From JABSOG01 sp041583135 (GTDB lineage: Bacteria; Pseudomonadota; Gammaproteobacteria; Enterobacterales; Alteromonadaceae), in NCBI GenBank assembly GCA_041583135.1, contig JBFHGJ010000095.1, forward strand, positions 1 to 23,347: 23,347 bases of DNA. Direction: 5' to 3'. This document shows positions 1 to 5,890 of the stretch, in pieces (position 1 is the first letter of the stretch; the number at the start of each line of letters is the position of its first letter). A program made the translations under genes and the position numbers. Below the pieces are notes generated by a model. That model was not told the origin of the DNA. It did no database searches and saw only the letters and a program-made list of their open reading frames with translations.

Positions 1-1580
1 GCATTAAAGCAATGTGGGTATCCTGTAACCAGTGGCACATCAACAAACCGAATAGCAGGCTCTGGCTTGTGATTGATGATTTCTTGATTCCAACCATGCG
101 CTCGAAACGTAACATCATCCACCCGAAAGCGATTTGCAACATATTCGCTTCCAAGCATAATGGGGGTGGTTACCCATGGAGCTGAATATTGGACAGGGCC
201 TGAAAATTGATCCACTTTTATACATTCTTGTAAATGCTTTCCTAAACTGGTTGCATTCACCTCGTCGAGTTCGCTATGACATATATGCTCATACGTCATA
301 AAAGACTTAACAGCATCCTTGTGCCGTGGGAGGTTCACCTTGTCATCGTAAAAGGTGAGCTGCGCGACAGCAGGTGCACTACCTGGTAAATCATTGTAAG
401 CTGAATGACCTGCCCCCAATACATGACCTATCTCATGGGCAAACGTATTTTCTCCTGATTCAGCATAAACCAGAGCATAAGTTTTATCGGCTTGATAAGG
501 ATCACTGGGATTTGTCAGGTTGGCGATACCCGCAGTTTCAAAGGTCAAATCACCATATCGTGTACTGCGTAAGATGACTGCTATATCGGCTCCATATTTT
601 AGACGTAAATTCAGCACATCTTTACTATCTGTTATTTCATCCAAAAATGCCTCATAGGATGAATAACAGGGGTTTGTGCTCCCACCACAAAGCGAAGCTG
701 GTAATTTATCATAAGCAATTACATTAACTCTGGCATTGACGTTTGAATTAACTAAAAGAGAATTGATAACGCCAATGCCGGGATTGACAGTTAGAGCTTT
801 GGCATAGGATTGCTCTGTATGGTTGTCAAATAAAACCAAAACATCAATGATACGAGCCGCTCCGCTAAGCTTTAGCAACTCGATACTTTCCTGATGTTGA
901 GCGTTATTGTCGCTGACAACATCATGTTGGGTCTTTTTTATCGGCGTTTTTATTTCCCCCTCTATGAGTTTAGGTATTTTTCTCAAATTGACTCTAAAAC
1001 TGTGTTTCCCAACTTGCTCTAGTCTGACATAGGAATCGGCATAGCTGGTATAGACTGCGATTTTGTCTTTGAGTTCTACATAAATGGCACGCTTTGAAGC
1101 AACGCGATGTTTTAAGACCAAATTTAGATAGACCTCACCAGTTGCTGTAGTTGTCTTGTTAATTTCTCCGAGATATAGTTCGTTGAACTCAATGTCATCG
1201 AAAAAGTTAAAGCTCATATTAATTGGGTAATCTAGGTATTGCCTGATAGTAAAGGTGTTAACATCGCCTTCGTAGTTTTTATAACTAATCACTTCGTTTT
1301 CTGCACTTGCCAAAACATCAATGGCATAGGCGCGTAAAGCATCAAGCTCAGCCGTATTCACTTGAACCCAGCTAACCCTTTCAATCATCTTCTTATCATA
1401 GCCTGATTGTTCGATAGGATTTGCCTTTGACAATTCTTGTTGCTTGGCTTGCTCAAGTGGTGAAAACAACTTATTACTGCTGCCATTGAATGGGTCTTTG
1501 TGCCGGTTGTGCACATGAATATTCGCATAAGATTGCACTGGCAGCAGTAATGCCAGCAATAGGATGAATATTAACTTCAT
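1..1580 (-). CDS. secreted metzincin zinc metalloprotease (reprolysin-like), C-terminus cut by window edge
   Basis: Open from an ATG at 1580 to the window start, so 526 codons are visible and no stop is reached. The start is supported by AAGGAG six bases upstream. Residues 1-19 are a classic signal peptide (short Lys n-region, Leu-rich core, SYA-N cleavage), so the protein is exported. Residues of about 20-240 form a propeptide-like N-terminal part that I do not recognise. The catalytic domain begins near residue 240. It carries HEIGHVLGAGH at 382-392 (zinc ligands H382, H386, H392; catalytic E383) and a Met-turn at M428 (SFMTYEH), the metzincin signature. Substrate is unknown; extracellular protein degradation is inferred. 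Sampled lines run 33-38% GC against 50-58% in the cyanophycin genes, which hints at acquisition by transfer. The next gene downstream on this strand lies outside the window. Confidence 0.9.
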   Translation of the reverse strand, partial: MKLIFILLLALLLPVQSYANIHVHNRHKDPFNGSSNKLFSPLEQAKQQELSKANPIEQSGYDKKMIERVSWVQVNTAELDALRAYAIDVLASAENEVISYKNYEGDVNTFTIRQYLDYPINMSFNFFDDIEFNELYLGEINKTTTATGEVYLNLVLKHRVASKRAIYVELKDKIAVYTSYADSYVRLEQVGKHSFRVNLRKIPKLIEGEIKTPIKKTQHDVVSDNNAQHQESIELLKLSGAARIIDVLVLFDNHTEQSYAKALTVNPGIGVINSLLVNSNVNARVNVIAYDKLPASLCGGSTNPCYSSYEAFLDEITDSKDVLNLRLKYGADIAVILRSTRYGDLTFETAGIANLTNPSDPYQADKTYALVYAESGENTFAHEIGHVLGAGHSAYNDLPGSAPAVAQLTFYDDKVNLPRHKDAVKSFMTYEHICHSELDEVNATSLGKHLQECIKVDQFSGPVQYSAPWVTTPIMLGSEYVANRFRVDDVTFRAHGWNQEIINHKPEPAIRFVDVPLVTGYPHCFN

Positions 1581-1586
1581 CTATAA

Positions 1587-1592
1587 CTCCTT
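1587..1592 (-). promoter_or_regulatory. ribosome binding site of the metzincin gene
   Basis: The minus strand reads AAGGAG, six bases before the ATG at 1580. It is the strongest Shine-Dalgarno match near this start and fixes the start directly in front of the signal peptide. Confidence 0.75.
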
Positions 1593-1941
1593 AATTTTTA
1601 AATGTTTTGAGGGTTGATTTTAGTCGCTGCCAATGGTTGATCTGGCCGCAGTTGGGTTATTGTAATATTGGATGTTGGGGTACAGCTAACGGTATATGAA
1701 AGCGTGGAGTGGTGCTTGCTTTATCGGACATAATGACGCTCCTGTGCGTTATTCAACATTAACATTCGCGCCAGTCATTCCTTTGGGCAAATTGTCCTTG
1801 TGCTTTTTAAATGTCAACTGCAGCGCCAAATACCGACAAATTATTTTAATAAATCGGTATTTATATTTTAGGGTTGCGGATTAAACAGTAATTATCGGGA
1901 AGCTGCAAGAATATTCTCATTATAGATACAAAACGATACAT
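1593..1941. other. non-coding stretch with hairpins; no convincing gene
   Basis: Some 350 bases between the metzincin gene and the terminator of the M64 gene. A 62-codon plus-strand frame (1696-1884) has no clear ribosome site and no recognisable domain, so I do not call it a gene. Two dyads are visible. At 1732-1753 AATGACGC and GCGTTATT face each other around six bases, with one G-T pair. At 1828-1862 AAATACCGA and TCGGTATTT face each other around 17 AT-rich bases. The promoter of the metzincin gene must lie in the low-numbered part, but I could not find a good -35/-10 pair there. Confidence 0.5.
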
Positions 1942-1986
1942 AGGTCGATCTGCACTTGGTATTTAGTAGCAAGCGCAGATCGACCT
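1942..1986 (-). terminator. hairpin terminator after the M64 peptidase gene
   Basis: AGGTCGATCTGC (1942-1953) and GCAGATCGACCT (1975-1986) form a perfect 12-bp stem. The stem continues, after one mismatch, with CTTG/CAAG inside, leaving an 11-base loop. It starts four bases after the stop codon at 1990. The T-run beyond the stem is short on the minus strand (ATGTATCGTTTTG), so termination strength is uncertain. On the plus strand GTTTTATTT follows, so it could also act in the other direction. Confidence 0.7.
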
Positions 1987-1989
1987 GTT

Positions 1990-3399
1990 TTATTTGGTAT
2001 ACAAATCAATAATATCTTCTATGCCTTTGGCGCACACATGGCAGAAAAAGTCGGTGCGGGTGAACATAATGCAGTTTTGCTCTGAGCGGTAGTAGCCGTT
2101 GGCGGCGTAGTTGGCCCCTTCAAATAGACCAACGGCATCTTTGTAGGGGTTTTGGCTGAACAGCTGCTGTTGAAATTTGGCGTTGGCGGCAAACAGTTCG
2201 TTCATGACTTGCTCTGGCAGGTTTTGCGCTCTGATCGCTTTGCGTCTTTTTTGGTATTTATAACTGTAGCGGTCAAACTCATCTTTACCCCATGGCGTTG
2301 GCAGTGGTGTTGAAGATGCCACCAAATGGCGCCATTTTAAGCTTTTTCTGTCAGTGTTGGCGGTGACATTGGGTTCATAAGGCTCATCGAGATCGGTAAC
2401 TGTGCTTTGTGCCACCGGTGAGGTGTAATATTCATCGGCAAGACCGGCAAAATGGTGGCCGAATTCGTGAATAAAGACGTACTGCGACCAGTCATTGTCG
2501 CTGGCTGCCGTGCCATAAAGGCCATAGATGCCACCACCACCATAGGTTTCGCCATTGGCGAGGATCTCGACAAACTCGTACGGGGCGAGCGAGGCGGCGC
2601 GGCGAAAGCTTTTGTTGTCTAAGGTCAACATATAGCGTTCTGAGCCAAAGATGTCGTAGCGCAATTTCAATGGCGTATCTTTGTGAATACCAGTTGAAGG
2701 ACGTGAAATACCTGAGATCTCACTTTTGGGCAGCACCGCCCAAACGTTAAAGTCACTTTTGCGCGATCGAAACGGCTCGGTGGCAAAAAGTGCATCAATC
2801 ATGCGTTTGACGTCCGCTTTGAACTTGGCTTTGTCGGCAGTAGAATAGCCATCGCCCATCACCAATAAATCAACTTTGTTGGCCGGTTCGCCGTTTTCCA
2901 TCACCGCAAAAACGTCGGCTTCTAGGGCGGGTTTGGCCTTGTTGACCAACATGTGATTAGGGTCGATAGCGACTTGCCAAATGATTTTGAAGTCTTCACT
3001 GTAACTGCGTTTTTTCAGTACCACATTAACTTTGTCGCGTGGCGCGGGAAAGCGCAGTGACTCGTGAAATGTGCGGTAGACTTTGCCTGCTTCGGCGGTA
3101 TATTCCCACTCGCCGAAAATGCTGCTAAAGCTGCGGGAATAAACCAGCTTTTGGCTTTTATGCTCATACACTTCAAACAGATATTTGCCTCTAGGCACGG
3201 TGTCGATGGCCTGGTTAGGGTTACCGGCCCAAGGCAGTGGTTCAAGTACGATTTCATCAACGCTGAAATGTTCAGTATTGGTGTTGCCGGTATGATAATA
3301 ATCGAGTCTCATGGTGGCCGTTTGTGCCGCCACAGACCATGAGCATAGTGATAGAGATACAACAAACAAATGGTTTAGCAGGTGCTTAGCTAAGGACAT
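1990..3399 (-). CDS. secreted IgA-peptidase-like M64 family zinc metallopeptidase
   Basis: 469 residues. Residues 1-26 form a signal peptide (VSLSLCSWSVAAQ), so the enzyme is exported. A beta-rich N-terminal domain of the M64 N type spans about 28-145. The peptidase domain follows, opening with VDLLVMGDGYS (176-186). The active site HEFGHHFAGLADE at 311-323 gives zinc ligands H311 and H315, catalytic E312 and the D322 region typical of M64. Cysteines close to the C-terminus (CIMF...FFCHVC) also match family members. The founding member, from Clostridium ramosum, cleaves IgA; most bacterial homologues have no known substrate, so IgA cleavage should not be assumed. No good Shine-Dalgarno sequence precedes the ATG, but it sits directly before the signal peptide. 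It is a separate transcription unit from the metzincin gene, given the terminator between them, and is divergent from iadA. Confidence 0.92.
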   Translation of the reverse strand: MSLAKHLLNHLFVVSLSLCSWSVAAQTATMRLDYYHTGNTNTEHFSVDEIVLEPLPWAGNPNQAIDTVPRGKYLFEVYEHKSQKLVYSRSFSSIFGEWEYTAEAGKVYRTFHESLRFPAPRDKVNVVLKKRSYSEDFKIIWQVAIDPNHMLVNKAKPALEADVFAVMENGEPANKVDLLVMGDGYSTADKAKFKADVKRMIDALFATEPFRSRKSDFNVWAVLPKSEISGISRPSTGIHKDTPLKLRYDIFGSERYMLTLDNKSFRRAASLAPYEFVEILANGETYGGGGIYGLYGTAASDNDWSQYVFIHEFGHHFAGLADEYYTSPVAQSTVTDLDEPYEPNVTANTDRKSLKWRHLVASSTPLPTPWGKDEFDRYSYKYQKRRKAIRAQNLPEQVMNELFAANAKFQQQLFSQNPYKDAVGLFEGANYAANGYYRSEQNCIMFTRTDFFCHVCAKGIEDIIDLYTK

Positions 3400-3493
3400 A
3401 AGGGTATTGGATGTGATTGGGATTGGTTGCTAAAGAGTAACCTGTACGGCGCGCTTCGCCAAGCCGGTATGGCCGATTTTAAATGACTGAACG

Positions 3494-3507
3494 ACATCAA
3501 TTATTCA
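3494..3507. promoter_or_regulatory. possible ARG box (arginine repressor site) upstream of iadA
   Basis: ACATCAATTATTCA matches the consensus operator TGAATAATTATTCA at 10 of 14 positions, with nine consecutive matches in the right half and a poor left half. Only one copy is visible, whereas natural ArgR sites usually come in pairs three bases apart. Its place in the divergent M64-iadA gap, just before the arginine-polymer genes, makes biological sense. The match is weak and could be chance. Confidence 0.25.
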
Positions 3508-3528
3508 CAAAAACCCCGGGATTAGACG

Positions 3529-3557
3529 TTTCTTTGCAACCTGTTTGCGGTTAAAAT
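3529..3557 (+). promoter_or_regulatory. candidate promoter of the iadA-cphB transcript
   Basis: TAAAAT at 3552-3557 is a five-of-six -10 match. The element 17 bases upstream (TTTCTT, 3529-3534) is a poor -35. A better -35 word, TTGCAA at 3534-3539, is spaced only 12 bases away. A start near 3564 would give a leader of about 30 bases before the ATG at 3596 and would leave the upstream TTG at 3545 untranscribed. Confidence 0.35.
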
Positions 3558-3595
3558 ACGCCCTTTATCGTCTATCGCTAGCAAGATCACCAAGC

Positions 3596-4771
3596 ATGAA
3601 TCAAACTCAGCCTTTGTTGCTGTTACGCAATGCCTCTGTCTATTCACCGGCGCCCATAGGGCATAAATCGGTGTTGCTCGGTGGTGGTAAAATCCTCGCC
3701 ATCGGTGGCGATGAGATGAGTATCGGCTGTGGTTTAAACATTCAAGAGGTTGATTTGCAAGGGCAACGTTTGCTGCCCGGTTATATCGACAGTCATACCC
3801 ATATCACCGGAGGCGGTGGTGAAGCCGGCTTTGCCACGCAAGTGCCGCCGGTACCAATTAGTCAGTTTACCTCGGTTGGGGTGACCACGGTGGTGGGGCT
3901 ACTCGGCACCGACGATACCACCCGCACCATCGGGTCTTTGCTCTCAAGGGTGTATGGCCTCAGAGAAGAAGGCATGTCGGCGTTTTGTTGGACCGGCGGC
4001 TATCATTACCCGCTCAACACTTTAACCGGCACCGCCAAGGGCGATATTGTTTATTTAGATCCGGTTATCGGCATCGGCGAATTTGCCATTAGCGATCATC
4101 GTTCCAGCCAACCGACTTTTGATGAGGTCATCAGGCTGGCCAGTGAAGCCCATGTGGCAGGCTTAATGACCGGTAAGGCCGGGGTGATCCATTTTCATCT
4201 CGGCGATGGCAATCGCAAGCTCGACCTAGTGGCACGAGCCATTAACGAGACCGAGCTGCCGGCGCGAGTGTTCAATCCGACCCACGTCAACCGTAATATT
4301 CCTTTGTTTGAGCAGGCTTGTGAAATGTTGCCTTTGGGCATCAATATCGATTTGACGGCCTTTCCCAAAGGGACCGAGGCGCCGGGAATATCGGCTGCCA
4401 GCGGAGTTATTAAGGCGATTGAGCAAAAGCTTAACTTGGCGCAACTGACCATCAGTTCTGATGGCGGCGGCTGTATGCCGTGCTTTGACTGTCAAGGTGA
4501 GTTGACGGGGATGGATTTTGGCCGTGCCGAGACCATACATCAAAGCGTACAGGCGCTGCTAAGCCAAGGGGTTGCACTTGAGTTAGTGCTGCCGATGGTG
4601 ACGAGCAATGTCGCGCGGTTATTGCGCTTTGGCAGCAAAGGGCAAATCGCTCTTGGCTTTGATGCCGATTTGATAGTGTTAGACGACAATAATGATGTGA
4701 GTGATGTCATGGCCTTGGGGCATTGGCATCGCCGTCAAGGTAAGCAATTAATTAAAGGTACTTTTGAGTAG
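3596..4771 (+). CDS. iadA: isoaspartyl dipeptidase (beta-aspartyl peptidase, M38 amidohydrolase)
   Basis: 391 residues from the ATG at 3596, close to the 390 of E. coli IadA. A TTG at 3545 in frame would add 17 residues not found in the family. The enzyme hydrolyses beta-Asp-X dipeptides in the cytoplasm; here the natural substrate is inferred to be beta-Asp-Arg released by CphB. Metal ligands and active-site residues line up with my recollection of the E. coli enzyme: H67 and H69 (DSHTH), E76 (GGGGEAG), Y137, H201, H230 (THVNRN), D289 (SSDGGG). The position of the carboxylated metal-bridging lysine of E. coli (K162) is glutamate here, E162 in GEFAISDHRS. The gene lies eight bases before cphB and is surely co-transcribed with it. 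Confidence 0.93.
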   Translation: MNQTQPLLLLRNASVYSPAPIGHKSVLLGGGKILAIGGDEMSIGCGLNIQEVDLQGQRLLPGYIDSHTHITGGGGEAGFATQVPPVPISQFTSVGVTTVVGLLGTDDTTRTIGSLLSRVYGLREEGMSAFCWTGGYHYPLNTLTGTAKGDIVYLDPVIGIGEFAISDHRSSQPTFDEVIRLASEAHVAGLMTGKAGVIHFHLGDGNRKLDLVARAINETELPARVFNPTHVNRNIPLFEQACEMLPLGINIDLTAFPKGTEAPGISAASGVIKAIEQKLNLAQLTISSDGGGCMPCFDCQGELTGMDFGRAETIHQSVQALLSQGVALELVLPMVTSNVARLLRFGSKGQIALGFDADLIVLDDNNDVSDVMALGHWHRRQGKQLIKGTFE

Positions 4772-4779
4772 AGGTTTAT

Positions 4780-5607
4780 ATGTGTCCTGCAAAGACAGTT
4801 GAGGGGGAGGAGCGCGGTTACGTCATACCGATTGGTGGGGCGGAAGAGCGTGTGGATGATCCGGTGATTTTGCAGCGCTTTGTCGATTTGTGCGGCGGCG
4901 CCGATGCGCGTATTGCTATCATCCCGACCGCATCGCGACTAGAAGACACCGGTGCAAACTATGTCAAAGTATTCAAAAATTTAGGTGCGGGCGAAGCCTA
5001 CTCGATTGAGATCACCGAACGCAGTGAAGCGCAAGATCAGGCGCATCAGGATGCGCTTGACAATGCCACCGGTATTTTTATGACTGGGGGTAATCAGTTG
5101 CGATTGTCCACCATTTTGGGCGGCACGCCGTTTGCTCAAAAAATCCGTCGTTTGAATGCTGCCGGGGTTCATGTCGCCGGTACTTCGGCTGGGGCGGCTA
5201 TCATGCCTGATCATATGATCGCAGGTGGCTCATCAGGCGGCTTGCCGAATGAGCAAGGCGTGACGTTGGCGCCGGGTCTTGGTTTATTGAGTAAGGTGAT
5301 CCTCGACCAGCATTTTAGCCAACGTAATCGTTTGGGGCGCTTACTGTCTGCCGTATCTTACAACCCATTTCCAACGGCTTTGGGCATTTGCGAAGACACC
5401 GCTGCCTTTATCGACGCCGACGGCGTATTGGAAGTGGTTGGTAGCGGCAGTGTGACGGTGATTGACGCCTCCGACTTGCAATATTCGTCAATGGCAGAGG
5501 CCCGTATTGGCGAGTCGCTGACGATGTTGGGTTTGAAACTGCACTTGCTCAGCGCTGGCTCTAAATATGACATTAACTCTCGCGAGGCGACCCCGCCGGG
5601 CAGATAA
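4780..5607 (+). CDS. cphB: cyanophycinase (S51 serine peptidase)
   Basis: 275 residues, close to the 271 of the Synechocystis enzyme. CphB is an exo-acting serine peptidase that cuts cyanophycin to beta-Asp-Arg dipeptides. No signal peptide is present, so this is the intracellular type that mobilises stored polymer, not the secreted CphE type. Visible motifs are IPIGGAEER (16-24), MTGGNQ (101-106), the nucleophile elbow GTSAGA with S136, and DQHFSQRNRLGRLL (176-189) with the family-conserved histidine. The start is preceded by AGAGG. It lies eight bases downstream of iadA, which takes over its product. A gap of 283 bases separates it from cphA. Confidence 0.95.
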   Translation: MCPAKTVEGEERGYVIPIGGAEERVDDPVILQRFVDLCGGADARIAIIPTASRLEDTGANYVKVFKNLGAGEAYSIEITERSEAQDQAHQDALDNATGIFMTGGNQLRLSTILGGTPFAQKIRRLNAAGVHVAGTSAGAAIMPDHMIAGGSSGGLPNEQGVTLAPGLGLLSKVILDQHFSQRNRLGRLLSAVSYNPFPTALGICEDTAAFIDADGVLEVVGSGSVTVIDASDLQYSSMAEARIGESLTMLGLKLHLLSAGSKYDINSREATPPGR

Positions 5608-5741
5608 TGCCCCTTGAGTTCAACACATAAGCACCACATCCAAGGATGGATTGCGACCTTTCCAATACACACTTCAAATGAACATTTTGTCGATTTGTTG
5701 AGCAAGCAGGTGTGCTCGGCATGAAATTACTGTCAGTTTCC

Positions 5742-5769
5742 CTTCACTTTGTCAAATTTGGGCTAGAAT
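5742..5769 (+). promoter_or_regulatory. candidate promoter in front of cphA
   Basis: TAGAAT at 5764-5769 is a good -10 word. The -35 is poor: CTTCAC at 5742-5747 with a 16-base spacer. The 283 bases between cphB and cphA contain no gene and no strong terminator. A leader of about 115 bases would result. Within it I see GGGCG followed by TTTTTT (5818-5828) but no stable stem in front of the T-run. Confidence 0.3.
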
Positions 5770-5890
5770 CAAAGATCGAATTGATGCAAAGTTAGGTCAG
5801 ATTTGTCACCGTTAATAGGGCGTTTTTTATCTTTCGACGCTAGCTTCTGCGATGTGGCATGACCCGTAATAATAATTCCAGGAAGCTCAC

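Noticed and set aside
1650..1830. Possible integron attC site
   Set aside because: A GTTGGGT and an ATTCAAC word match the core-site consensus, but they are not placed as the paired ends of an attC and no integrase or cassette series is seen.
1696..1884. 62-codon plus-strand frame in the gap between the two protease genes
   Set aside because: No ribosome site, no recognisable domain, and two inverted repeats run through it; more likely non-coding.
3545..3595. TTG start giving iadA 17 extra residues
   Set aside because: The ATG at 3596 gives the family length and the extra residues overlap the likely promoter.
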